A stretch of DNA of 37,786 bases from Actinomycetota bacterium (GCA_003134555.1 PLBO01000122.1:38389-76174), one strand, 5' to 3'; shown: positions 7,083-14,628, counted from the first letter of the stretch. Numbers and translations are program-made. The notes: generated by a model from the letters alone, not told the origin.

Positions 7083-8244
7083 AGGCGGCGAGCTCGAGGA
7101 GCTTCTCGAGCGCGTCCGCACCGAGGTCGGACCGGAGGCGCACATCGTCGCCGCGAACCGGATCCGCCAAGGCGGCATCGCGGGCTTCTTCGCGCGCGAG
7201 GGATTCGAAGTCGTCGTCGATCTGGCGAAAGGCGATCAGGCGGCGAACACCGGGCGCGGGATGCGCGGGCGGCGTTCCCGCGCCGCGAGCACCGCGACGG
7301 CGGCTTCGTCGTCGGCGTCGGTTCTCGACCTCGTCGAAGAGGTGAACCAGGTGGAGCGCGAGCAGGTCATCGACCTCTCGGAGCCCGCGATGTCGACGAC
7401 GGCAACCGTGTCGACCGAGCGTCCGGACTTCGGGACGATGCTCGCCAACCTCACACGCGAGCTCGACGAAGAGGAGGCATCCATGCCCATGACCGTCACC
7501 GACGGACCGATCTCGCCGAGCGCGCACTACCGGCGCGTGACCGCGGACCCGGCCGGCGCGCCGGTCGCGCCCGCGCCCGCGGCGGCGCCCGCGGCGGCAG
7601 CTTCGGAAACGACGCTGCTGCCGCAAGGTGACGCGCGGCTGCTCGCGCTCGGCTTGCCGAACGAGCTCGCGCCGTCGACGGCGGTGACGGGCGACCTGCG
7701 GACCGCGCTGTGCCAGCGCCTCGCGCAGCTCCCCCCTCCGCCGGTGCTCCCCCGCACGACCGGAGTCGTGATCGCGATCGTGGGCATCGGGACCGCGCCC
7801 ATCGCGCTCGCGCGCCGCCTCGCCGACGAGCTCGACATCGATCCCGACCACGTGCTGCTCGCGACGCCCGAAGCGATGAGCGACGTCTCGCATCCCGAGG
7901 AGGCCGAGGCGTTCCGGCGGAGCTGCCGTCGTCGCGCCGAACCGACGATCGTCGCGTGCAGCATCGGTGCCGGTCGGGCGCAGTTGGGATGGGCCCATCG
8001 CATCCTCGACCGGCTCGAGCCGACGATCACGTGGGCCGTCGTCGACGCGTCGTGCAAGGCCGAAGACGTCGGACACCGGATCACGTTGCTCGGCGGCGTC
8101 GACGTCATCGCCATCACCGGCATCGCCGACACCGTCAGCCCGGCTGCAATCCTCGGTCTCGGCGTCCCCATCGGTCGGATCGGCTCCAACCCGGCGACGC
8201 CGGCGGTGTGGGCCGACCTCCTGATGGAACGCCTGGCGCGGTGA
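7060..8244 (+). CDS. FlhF-like protein with a degenerate GTPase domain
   Basis: A 394-residue protein with a TTG start overlapping the last 23 bases of flhA. Residues 5-55 match the FlhF N-terminus (LRFEGGELEELLERVRTEVG, then GPEAHIVAANRIRQGGIAGF and FAREGFE). A Ser/Ala/Pro-rich linker covers about 60-230. Residues 235-394 have the length and rhythm of the SRP-type G domain, but the P-loop position reads AIVGIGTAPIALARR instead of GxxGxGKTT. The G4 position reads ITGIADT instead of TKxD, although GLGVPIGRIG resembles the end of the FlhF fold. FlhF normally places polar flagella and interacts with FlhG. Here GTP binding is probably lost, so it may be a structural pseudo-GTPase. Position after flhA supports the family call. 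Confidence 0.7.
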   Translation: MASQLRFEGGELEELLERVRTEVGPEAHIVAANRIRQGGIAGFFAREGFEVVVDLAKGDQAANTGRGMRGRRSRAASTATAASSSASVLDLVEEVNQVEREQVIDLSEPAMSTTATVSTERPDFGTMLANLTRELDEEEASMPMTVTDGPISPSAHYRRVTADPAGAPVAPAPAAAPAAAASETTLLPQGDARLLALGLPNELAPSTAVTGDLRTALCQRLAQLPPPPVLPRTTGVVIAIVGIGTAPIALARRLADELDIDPDHVLLATPEAMSDVSHPEEAEAFRRSCRRRAEPTIVACSIGAGRAQLGWAHRILDRLEPTITWAVVDASCKAEDVGHRITLLGGVDVIAITGIADTVSPAAILGLGVPIGRIGSNPATPAVWADLLMERLAR

Positions 8245-8257
8245 AGCAGGTCACGTC

Positions 8258-8587
8258 ATGAACCGTCCGAGCGTCGATCCCGCGTTCACCTTCGGGTTGA
8301 GCCTCGCCATCTCATTGCTGCTCTGGTACCCGACCCTGCGCGAGACGATGACCGGCAACATCGAGATCACCGACGCCGGGATTCGCTACTTCCTCGCGCT
8401 CGCGATCTCTTGGGCCGGCGTGTACAGCGTCTCCGCGATCGTCGCGATGTACGCGAGCAAGCCGCACCAACCCGGCTTGCCGCCGCCGCCCGATCCGGGC
8501 GCGCGCGAAGGTGTTCCGGCGCGCCGGCAGGACGACGCCATGGCGGCGGAAGCGCAATCGGAGCGGTCGGACAGCAACGCCGCCTGA
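8258..8587 (+). CDS. Small two-helix membrane protein of unknown function
   Basis: A 109-residue protein not recognised as a known family. It has two hydrophobic segments, at about residues 11-24 (FGLSLAISLLLWYP) and 44-66 (RYFLALAISWAGVYSVSAIV). A hydrophilic Pro-rich and Glu/Ser-rich cytoplasmic-like tail follows. It starts 13 bases after the flhF-like stop, so it is likely the last gene of the fliA-flhA-flhF group and may have a flagellar or envelope role. It ends in a hairpin at 8580-8598, facing the convergent whiB. Confidence 0.65.
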   Translation: MNRPSVDPAFTFGLSLAISLLLWYPTLRETMTGNIEITDAGIRYFLALAISWAGVYSVSAIVAMYASKPHQPGLPPPPDPGAREGVPARRQDDAMAAEAQSERSDSNAA

Positions 8588-8598
8588 TCGTCAGGCGG
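8580..8598. terminator. Hairpin between convergent genes
   Basis: CCGCCTGA, loop TCG, then TCAGGCGG forms an 8-bp perfect stem containing the stop codon of the small membrane protein and lying 16 bases before the whiB stop. CGTCAGGC recurs at 8589, 8602 and 8612. No T-run is visible, so it may be a bidirectional terminator of the GC-rich, T-poor kind. Confidence 0.45.
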
Positions 8599-8613
8599 AA
8601 GCGTCAGGCAGCG

Positions 8614-8907
8614 TCAGGCGGCCGCGTGCGCGGCTTCCCGCGTCTTGCGTGCGGCCTTCTGCCGGCGGCGGATCAGCCGATGCCGCTCGGACGCGGTCAA
8701 GGCGCCCCACACGCCGTCACCGGGCCGGGTCTGGAGCGCGTACTCGAGGCACTCCTCCCGCACGGGGCAGGTCGCGCAGATCGCCTTGGCTTCGTCCGCA
8801 TGCGCCTCCGACGTCGGGAAGAAGACGTCGGTGTCGACGTCGCGGCACGCCGCATCGTCGAACCAATCAGTGCGCGTCATGTCCAAATTCAAAGTGAGAC
8901 GAGGCAT
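8614..8907 (-). CDS. WhiB-family iron-sulfur regulator
   Basis: A 97-residue protein from the ATG at 8905-8907; an in-frame ATG at 8878-8880 would give 88 residues. The four Fe-S cysteines are present (C21, C44, C47, C53 in AACR, ICATCPVREEC), followed by GDGVWGAL, the family G(V/I)WGG turn, here with Ala in the last position. A basic C-terminal tail (HRLIRRRQKAARKTREA) is the usual DNA-binding part. WhiB proteins hold a 4Fe-4S cluster, bind the principal sigma factor and regulate transcription; the class is restricted to actinobacteria and their phages. The frame stays open upstream through the 45-bp repeats, but that stretch reads as a DNA repeat and not as a protein domain. Confidence 0.92.
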   Translation of the reverse strand: MPRLTLNLDMTRTDWFDDAACRDVDTDVFFPTSEAHADEAKAICATCPVREECLEYALQTRPGDGVWGALTASERHRLIRRRQKAARKTREAAHAAA

Positions 8908-8953
8908 AGCGGGCCGTACAACATCCACCCCCCACCCCACATTCCCGAGAATC

Positions 8954-9060
8954 GCTCCCAACTGTTGGGCGCGAAAACCGCTCCACGCGTCCAGAATCGC
9001 GCCCAACTGTTGGGCGCGAAAACGGCTCCACGCGCCTGGAAACGCGCCCAACTGTTGGCG
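8954..9060. repeat. Three 45-bp tandem repeats, each carrying a palindrome
   Basis: The core CCCAACTGTTGG begins at 8957, 9002 and 9047, an exact 45-base period. The best copy is the 19-base inverted repeat GCGCCCAACTGTTGGGCGC at 8999-9017. The first copy has one change at the left arm and the third lacks one G. Between cores, GCGAAAAC(C/G)GCTCCACGCG is also conserved. The array fills most of the 165-base gap between the DUF5666-like gene and the whiB start, upstream of whiB in its direction. It could be a triple operator for a dimeric regulator or a REP-like element. Confidence 0.85.
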
Positions 9061-9072
9061 CGGAAATGGGGG

Positions 9073-9645
9073 TTAGCCGCTGGGAGTGGTGGCGGTCGCG
9101 CTCGCCGGGCTGAGGACGAGGGAGGTCGCCGTGTACGAGCCGTTGGTGTTCTGGGTGCCGCGGACGATCACGACATCGCCGGGCGCGACGTCCTTGAGCG
9201 TGGCGGGATCGGTCTTCGAGAGCTGCGAGCTTCCGCTCGTCGTGACCTTCACGACGTTCCCGTTGGTGTCGGTCACGTAGACGTTCGCGCCGTCGACGAA
9301 CTTGACGGTTCCGGCCAAGCCGCCACCGCCACCGCCACCACCGCCGGCACCGCCGGCACCGCCACCGAAGCGAGCGCCGCCGCCACCTGCACCTCGCGCT
9401 CCGCTCGCTCCCGTCGCGCCACTGGCGCCGGCGCCGAAACGGCCCGCGAACGTCGATGCGGACGCGCTCGAGCTGCCACCCTGATGCTTCTGGACGAGGA
9501 CACCGCCGTAGAAACCCGCCGCGACGAGCAGCGCGGCGCCGAGGACGAACGTCAGCGAGTGGGCGCGCCGGCGCGGCCGCGGCCGGAACTCGGGCTCGTC
9601 GTCGCCGTCAACGTCGTCGTACGGCGGCGCGGGGAGATCGGTCAT
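9073..9645 (-). CDS. Membrane-anchored DUF5666-like protein
   Basis: A 190-residue protein. A charged, Pro-rich N-terminal 27-30 residues is followed by one membrane segment (LTFVLGAALLVAAGFYGGVL). Next comes a long Gly/Ala linker with a run of glycines at about residues 80-115. The small beta domain (GTVKFVDGANVYVTDTNGNV, then LKDVAPGDVVIVRGTQNTNG) resembles DUF5666/OB-like domains, with the PGD..V.G element typical of them. The ATG at 9643-9645 has GGAG 8 bases upstream. It follows the permease by 34 bases and is likely the last gene of the MacAB-type operon. Its function is unknown; an outward-facing accessory is plausible. Confidence 0.7.
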   Translation of the reverse strand: MTDLPAPPYDDVDGDDEPEFRPRPRRRAHSLTFVLGAALLVAAGFYGGVLVQKHQGGSSSASASTFAGRFGAGASGATGASGARGAGGGGARFGGGAGGAGGGGGGGGGLAGTVKFVDGANVYVTDTNGNVVKVTTSGSSQLSKTDPATLKDVAPGDVVIVRGTQNTNGSYTATSLVLSPASATATTPSG

Positions 9646-9679
9646 CGCAATCGCTCCTCGTTCATTCATTCGTGACACC

Positions 9680-10939
9680 TCATTCGTGGCGTAGTGCTTC
9701 GATGGGACGCATCGAGGCGGCGCGGTTTGCGGGATACAGACCGAAGAACAGCCCGACCACCACCGCGACCCCGAACGCGAGCCCGACCGAGTACCAGGCG
9801 ACAACCGGCGTGACCCCGACGATCCGGAACCGGCTGCCGATCAGGCCGCCGATCACGCCCAACACACCGCCCAACAGGCTGAGCAGGACGGCTTCGACGA
9901 GGAACTGCCCGAGGATGTCCGAGCGGCGCGCGCCGATTGCCTTACGGATACCGATCTCGCGCGTGCGCTCGGTCACCGTCACCAGCATGATGTTCATCAC
10001 GCCGATCCCACCCACGAGCAGAGAGATCGCGGCGACCGCGCCGAGCAACACCGTGAACACGCTGTTGGTCGAGCTCGCCGTCGAGAGCAGCGTGGCCTGA
10101 TTGAGCACCTGGAAGTCGGCGTTGGTCGCGTCGGTGAGGTGATGGGTCCCGAGCAGCACCGTCGTGACCTCGTCGGCCGCGGCCGTCATCACGCCTCTTG
10201 ATCGCGCTTCGATCGTGATCTGCGAAAGCGGCGCGTTCGCGCCGGCGAGCGTGTCCTGCACCGCGGTGATCGGCGTGATCACGATGTCGTCCTGATCTTG
10301 TTGGCCGTTGCTGCCCTTGGGGGTCAGCACGCCGCCCACGTGGAAATCGATGCCGCTGAACTGCACGGTCGCGCCGATCGGGTCCTGCGACCCGAACAGG
10401 TTCGTCACAACGGTCTGACCGAGCAACGCAACCCGGTTGCGGTTCGTCACGTCGTCGGCCGTGAATGCCGCTCCCTCGGCCACCGTGTAGTTGCGTATCG
10501 AGAGGTAATCACTGTTGGTACCGACGAACTGGCCGGGCGTGTAAGTGGCACCGGCGTAGGTCGCCGTCACCGCCGCCTCGGTAATGACCGGTGCAATCGC
10601 GACGAGGTCGGGCGCCTGAGTCTTGTCGCCCAGCGCGGTCACGTCTTTCATCGTGAGTTGCGTTGCCGAGCTCTGGGTGCCGTTCGTTGCCCGGCCGCCC
10701 CCGCCGGCTCCACCGCCGAATGCTCGGCCACCGCCGCCGCGCGAAGAAAACACGACGAGGGTGTTCGTACCCAATCCCTCGATCTGCTTCTGCACCGCGA
10801 GCGAGGAACCGTTGCCCACCGCGACGAGCACGATCACCGATCCGACGCCGATGAGGATGCCGAGCATCGTCAGCCCGGAACGCAACCGGTTGCCCGACAG
10901 CCCCCGCACGGCGATGCGCGTACTCTCGGGCAGGTTCAT
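9680..10939 (-). CDS. MacB/FtsX-type ABC transporter permease
   Basis: A 419-residue protein with the MacB architecture. TM1 lies near residues 20-42 (LTMLGILIGVGSVIVLVAVG), followed by a large extracytoplasmic domain and three C-terminal helices. The FtsX signatures are present: GGIGVMNIMLVTVTERTREI, then GIRKAIGARRSDIL, and near the end GLYPANRAASMRPIEALRHE. The outer domain contains a Gly/Arg-rich insertion at about residues 68-88 (GGGGRAFGGGAGGGG). The ATG overlaps the ATPase stop (ATGA), so the two are coupled. MacB-type proteins act as mechanotransmitters, not classical pumps, and work with a membrane fusion protein, here encoded upstream. The exported substrate is unknown; antimicrobial or lipid cargo would be guesses. 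Confidence 0.92.
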   Translation of the reverse strand: MNLPESTRIAVRGLSGNRLRSGLTMLGILIGVGSVIVLVAVGNGSSLAVQKQIEGLGTNTLVVFSSRGGGGRAFGGGAGGGGRATNGTQSSATQLTMKDVTALGDKTQAPDLVAIAPVITEAAVTATYAGATYTPGQFVGTNSDYLSIRNYTVAEGAAFTADDVTNRNRVALLGQTVVTNLFGSQDPIGATVQFSGIDFHVGGVLTPKGSNGQQDQDDIVITPITAVQDTLAGANAPLSQITIEARSRGVMTAAADEVTTVLLGTHHLTDATNADFQVLNQATLLSTASSTNSVFTVLLGAVAAISLLVGGIGVMNIMLVTVTERTREIGIRKAIGARRSDILGQFLVEAVLLSLLGGVLGVIGGLIGSRFRIVGVTPVVAWYSVGLAFGVAVVVGLFFGLYPANRAASMRPIEALRHE

Positions 10940-11655
10940 ACGGAGCCACTCCTCACGGCAGCTCGCGGAGTCTGGTACTCGTCGCTCACGATGCGGCCGT
11001 CGGAAAGGCGCACGACCCGCGACGCGCGCATCGCAACGTCGGGCTCGTGCGTGATGACGACGATCGTGCGCCCCGACTCGTGCAGGCGGTCGAGGAGGTC
11101 GAGCATCTCGCCACTCGAGGTGGTGTCGAGGTTGCCGGTGGGTTCGTCGGCGAGGACGATCGCCGGGTCGGTGACGATCGCGCGTGCCACGGCGACGCGC
11201 TGTTGCTGACCGCCCGAGAGCTCCGACGGTTTGTGTCCCGCGCGATTCGCGAGTCCGACCATCTCGAGGGCGACTCGGGCCCGTTCGGCGCGCTCGCGCG
11301 GCTTGACTCCCGCGTACACCATTGGCAGTTCGACATTGCGGAGCGCGCTCGTGCGCGGAATGAGGTTGAAGCTCTGGAACACGAACCCGATCATCCGGTT
11401 GCGCACCGCGGCGAGGTCGGTGTCGTCGAGAAGCCGAACGTCGGTGCCGGCGAGGATGTACTTGCCGCGCGAGGGCAGGTCGAGACATCCGAGGATGTTC
11501 ATGAGCGTGCTCTTTCCGCTGCCCGACGCGCCCATCACCGCGACGTATTCACCTCGGGTGACAGCCAGGTTCACCTCGCGCAACGCCACGACCGAGATCT
11601 CACCGGCGTCGTAGCGTTTCTCGACGTGTTCGAGTGCGAGCAAAGGTCGGCGCAC
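10936..11655 (-). CDS. MacB/LolD-type ABC transporter ATPase
   Basis: A 239-residue ATPase of the LolD/FtsE/MacB-N class. Walker A is GASGSGKST (42-50), the Q-loop is FQSFNLIP, the signature is LSGGQQQRVAVARAI (146-160), and Walker B is IVLADEPTGNLD (166-177), with the switch His in VITHEPD. The GTG at 11653-11655 is chosen because GGAGG sits 8 bases upstream, overlapping the end of the membrane fusion protein gene; the longer reading frame starts inside that gene. It powers the permease encoded directly downstream. The four-base ATGA overlap with the permease and the 4-base gap to the fusion protein show a tight operon. Confidence 0.95.
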   Translation of the reverse strand: MRRPLLALEHVEKRYDAGEISVVALREVNLAVTRGEYVAVMGASGSGKSTLMNILGCLDLPSRGKYILAGTDVRLLDDTDLAAVRNRMIGFVFQSFNLIPRTSALRNVELPMVYAGVKPRERAERARVALEMVGLANRAGHKPSELSGGQQQRVAVARAIVTDPAIVLADEPTGNLDTTSSGEMLDLLDRLHESGRTIVVITHEPDVAMRASRVVRLSDGRIVSDEYQTPRAAVRSGSV

Positions 11656-11659
11656 CCGA

Positions 11660-13237
11660 TCAACCTCCGCCGCGGGCGCCGCCCGTACCGCCGCCGGTGC
11701 GTACGCCGCCACCACCGACGCCACCGCCGAGACCGCCGCCGGTCAGCGCGCCGCCGCCGCGAGTCGCGCCGAGCTGACTCGAGACACCGTTCAACGTGCT
11801 CGACGGCAGCACCACTGTGTCACCCACATTGAGACCGCTGGTGATCTCGGTCGTCGTGTCACCGCGCAGACCGACGCCGACCGTCTTCGTGGTCTGGACT
11901 TTGCCGCTCACCACGGTCACGGTGCCGCTGGACCCCGTGCCGCGTACGGCCGCGCTCGTAAGGTTGACCACGCCCTCGCGTCGGTTGACCGTGACCGTCA
12001 CCGAAGCGGTCATGCCCGGCTTCACACCCGCGGGCACTTTCGTGAGCGTGACCGTCGCGAAGTAGGTGACGACATTGCTCACGAGCGTCGAGCTGAGGTC
12101 GACACTCGTGACGATTCCCGCGGCCTGCACACTCGGCAACGCGCTGAACGAGATCGCGGCGGGTTGGCCGGCTCGCAGCTTCGTCGCGTCGGTCTCCGCG
12201 AAGCCGGCCTTCACCGAGAGCGCGTCGACATTCGTGATCGTCATGAACGGGCTACTCGAGCTACTCGAGCTACTCGACGACGATGAAGACGACGCGCTGG
12301 CCGACGAGGCGCCCGAGGTCGTCGAGCCCGCAGTCGCCGAGACTCCGCCGCCCGAGACGGTCTGGCCGACCACGCCGTTCACGGCTGTGACGACGCCGTC
12401 GGCGGGCGCCTGCAGTGTGGTCCAGCCCATGGTCTGCTCCGCGCTCATCGCCTGCGCCTGTGCCTGCGCCAGCGACGCCTGCGCGGCAGCGAGATCGCTC
12501 GGCTGCAGTTGTTGACTCGCCGCGTTCGTGGCGACCGTCGCGTTCAACTGGTCGGTTGCCTGCGTGAATTGGTTCTGCGCGGCCGTGATCGACTGTTGAT
12601 CTTTGTTCGTTCCGTTCGTTTGCGCGTTCTGAGCTTGCGTGAGCGCGCTCTCGTCCTGCGAGATCACGGTCGCGGAAGCCTTCGCCGCAGTGTCGTCGTT
12701 GAGCTTGGACTGCGCGTCGTCAACCGCCTGCTGCGCCTGGCTCGCGTCGATCGACGTCGTCTTCTGCGCGGCGTCGAGGCCCGACTTCGCCGAGTCGACC
12801 TGTACTTGTGCCGATGTCAGCGACGCCGCTGCTTGCACGCGCTGCGCGGGCGTCAGGACCTGCTGGACCTGCGTGAGATGCGCTTGCGCCGACGCGAGTC
12901 CGGCTTGCGCCGACGCCAAGCTCGCGGAGTCCATGGTCGGGTCGAGGTGTGCGAGCTCCTGGCCCTTGGTGACGACGTCGCCGACCTTGGCACCGATGTC
13001 GATCACCTGCCCCCCGGTCTGGAACCCGACCGAGTAGCTCTGGCCGGCCTGCACATTGCCGCTCGCCTGGATGCTCGTGACCACGACTCCACGCGCCACG
13101 GTCGTCGTGCGGGGCGCCGCAGCCGCGGCCTTCGGAGAACCGGATGCGGCGTACGCGCCGATACCGAGTGCGACGACTGCTACCGCGAGACCGACGTCGA
13201 GCACGCGATTCGGACGGGTGATGACTGCGGTGCTCAT
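11660..13237 (-). CDS. HlyD/MacA-family membrane fusion protein
   Basis: A 525-residue MacA-like protein. It has an N-terminal membrane anchor (VLDVGLAVAVVALGIGAYAA) and a first lipoyl half (GNVQAGQSYSVGFQTGGQVI, then KVGDVVTKGQELAHLDP). A long Ala/Gln-rich helical hairpin spans about residues 105-270, and the second lipoyl half reads LQAPADGVVTAVNGVVGQTV. A Ser run of about 15 residues near residue 330 interrupts the region before the beta-barrel domain. The C-terminal 40 residues are almost entirely Gly with Thr/Arg, ending in GGARGGG. Its ATG shares one base with the upstream lipoprotein stop (TAATG). It should form the extracytoplasmic partner of the ABC transporter. The Gly tail and Ser run are unusual for the family. 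Confidence 0.9.
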   Translation of the reverse strand: MSTAVITRPNRVLDVGLAVAVVALGIGAYAASGSPKAAAAAPRTTTVARGVVVTSIQASGNVQAGQSYSVGFQTGGQVIDIGAKVGDVVTKGQELAHLDPTMDSASLASAQAGLASAQAHLTQVQQVLTPAQRVQAAASLTSAQVQVDSAKSGLDAAQKTTSIDASQAQQAVDDAQSKLNDDTAAKASATVISQDESALTQAQNAQTNGTNKDQQSITAAQNQFTQATDQLNATVATNAASQQLQPSDLAAAQASLAQAQAQAMSAEQTMGWTTLQAPADGVVTAVNGVVGQTVSGGGVSATAGSTTSGASSASASSSSSSSSSSSSSSPFMTITNVDALSVKAGFAETDATKLRAGQPAAISFSALPSVQAAGIVTSVDLSSTLVSNVVTYFATVTLTKVPAGVKPGMTASVTVTVNRREGVVNLTSAAVRGTGSSGTVTVVSGKVQTTKTVGVGLRGDTTTEITSGLNVGDTVVLPSSTLNGVSSQLGATRGGGALTGGGLGGGVGGGGVRTGGGTGGARGGG

Positions 13238-13818
13238 TACGCGCTCGGCGCGGTGGTCGTGGTGGTCCCACGACGGCCTCCCGCGGGCCGGAGCGGCTGA
13301 CAGGTCTTCAACGCGGCCTGCACCTTCGGGTCGTTGCGGTTGATGCTCCCGGTTCCCCCAGTGGCAGGAAGCGTGACGCCATGATCCTGCAGGCAACTGC
13401 GATACGCCTGGAAGGCGGAATTGTTCGGGACGCTGCCGGTCGGAAGCAACGAGCGGCACGCGCCCAACGCGGTCGCATATTTCGTCGGATCCACTCCCGC
13501 CGGCGGCGTGTTGAACCGGTTCCCGGGGTTGCGGCCGAAGCCACCACCGGCGCCTCGCGGTCGGGTACCTCCCGGCGTGGTCGATGGCGGGCCGCCGTTG
13601 CCACCGCCGGGTCGTGTCGCCAATGTCACGCCGTGAGTGCTCATACAGCTGCGAAACGCGGCGATGGTTCCGGCGCCGCCGCTTCCGACTGGAGTCGTCG
13701 TCGGCGCGGTACTCGCACTCGCCGGATGGGACGACCCACCACCACACGCAGCCAGAACGAGCCCGGCCGCCAGCAGGCCGCCCAGCATCGCGAGGCGTGA
13801 CTTTCGAACGTCATGCAT
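13237..13818 (-). CDS. Secreted lipoprotein with two internal cysteine repeats
   Basis: A 193-residue lipoprotein: basic start, hydrophobic stretch and lipobox LAAC at Cys25, followed by GGGSS. The mature part is an internal duplication. Repeat A has FRSCMSTHGVTL (55-66) and YATALGACRSLLPTG (114-128). Repeat B has YRSCLQDHGVTL (139-150) and VQAALKTCQPLRPAG (166-180). Each half thus contributes two Cys, suggesting two disulfide-bonded modules. Between them lies a Gly/Pro/Arg-rich linker. Proteins with a CM..HGV motif occur beside MacAB-like transporters in actinobacteria, but I know of no defined function. It is the first gene of the leftward transporter operon and diverges from the response regulator gene. 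Confidence 0.8.
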   Translation of the reverse strand: MHDVRKSRLAMLGGLLAAGLVLAACGGGSSHPASASTAPTTTPVGSGGAGTIAAFRSCMSTHGVTLATRPGGGNGGPPSTTPGGTRPRGAGGGFGRNPGNRFNTPPAGVDPTKYATALGACRSLLPTGSVPNNSAFQAYRSCLQDHGVTLPATGGTGSINRNDPKVQAALKTCQPLRPAGGRRGTTTTTAPSA

Positions 13819-13883
13819 AGGCCATTGTCAGCGGGTCCACCTGAGAAGTAACTGTGCGCGGCGTGCGCGAGCTCGCATTCTTG

Positions 13884-13910
13884 ATTGGTTCTTACTTAAT
13901 TGGCTCTTAC
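13884..13910. promoter_or_regulatory. Direct repeat in the divergent promoter region of the two-component system
   Basis: ATTGGTTCTTAC (13884-13895) and ATTGGCTCTTAC (13899-13910) differ at one base and are offset by 15 bases. They lie in the 114-base gap between the lipoprotein/MacAB operon and the response regulator gene, 23 bases before its ATG. The block is noticeably AT-richer than its surroundings. OmpR-class regulators bind direct repeats, so this is a reasonable autoregulatory site. Confidence 0.5.
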
Positions 13911-13932
13911 GTGTTCGCGCGAGGCTGGCCGC

Positions 13933-14628
13933 ATGTCCGCCAGCAGTGAGAGGAGCCGCGTTCTCGTCGTCGAGGACGACCCGCACGTGCGCGAGGCGGT
14001 CGAGCGGGCGCTGCGATTCGAGGGCTACGACGTTCACGCCGCGGTCGACGGCAACGACGCATTGCTCCGCGTCGACGAGCTGGTGCCCGACGTCATCGTG
14101 CTCGACGTGCTCATGCCCGGCACCGACGGGCTGGCCGTGTGCCGAATCCTGCGCGACCGCGGCAATCGCACGCCGGTACTCATGCTGACTGCTCGGCACG
14201 AGGTGTCGGATCGGGTTGCCGGCCTCGACGCCGGTGCGGACGACTACCTCGTGAAGCCGTTCGCGCTCGACGAGCTCTTCGCGCGGGTGCGGGCACTGCT
14301 CCGGCGCAGCAGCATCACCGACGGCGACTCGACACTGACGGTCGGCGATCTCGTGCTCGACCCGATGCGCAGGCAGGCCTGGCGCGGCGAACGCGAGCTC
14401 GATCTGACCAAGACCGAGTTCGATCTGCTCGAGCTCTTGATGTTCAACGCCGGGATCGTCGTCACGCGCGAATCCATCTACGAACGCATCTGGGGATACG
14501 ACTTCGAAACCTCGTCGAAGTCGCTCGACGTCTACATCGGGTACTTGCGCCGTAAGACGGAGGTCGACGGCGCGCCCCGGCTCATCCACACGATCCGCGG
14601 CATCGGATACACGGCGCGAACCGCATGA
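13933..14628 (+). CDS. OmpR/PhoB-family response regulator (MprA-like)
   Basis: A 231-residue regulator. The receiver has acidic residues D15/D16, phospho-acceptor D58 (VIVLDVLMPGTDG), and K108 (DDYLVKPFALDEL). The winged-helix domain (about 135-228) has LTKTEFDLLELLMFNAGIVV, then KSLDVYIGYLRRKTE and HTIRGIGYTAR. The ATG at 13933 has GAGG 8 bases upstream and gives the family length. It overlaps the kinase gene by ATGA. The pair resembles MprAB/TcrXY systems that sense envelope stress; the divergent MacAB-type operon is the obvious candidate target. Regulation of that operon is inferred from position and from the direct repeat at 13884-13910. Confidence 0.94.
   Translation: MSASSERSRVLVVEDDPHVREAVERALRFEGYDVHAAVDGNDALLRVDELVPDVIVLDVLMPGTDGLAVCRILRDRGNRTPVLMLTARHEVSDRVAGLDAGADDYLVKPFALDELFARVRALLRRSSITDGDSTLTVGDLVLDPMRRQAWRGERELDLTKTEFDLLELLMFNAGIVVTRESIYERIWGYDFETSSKSLDVYIGYLRRKTEVDGAPRLIHTIRGIGYTARTA

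Noticed and set aside
8908-9051. In-frame upstream extension of whiB through the 45-bp repeats
   Set aside because: The extension encodes a 15-residue repeat (FRAQQLGAILDAWSG-like) unknown in WhiB proteins, starts only at a TTG, and is explained by the DNA palindromes and the 45-base period.
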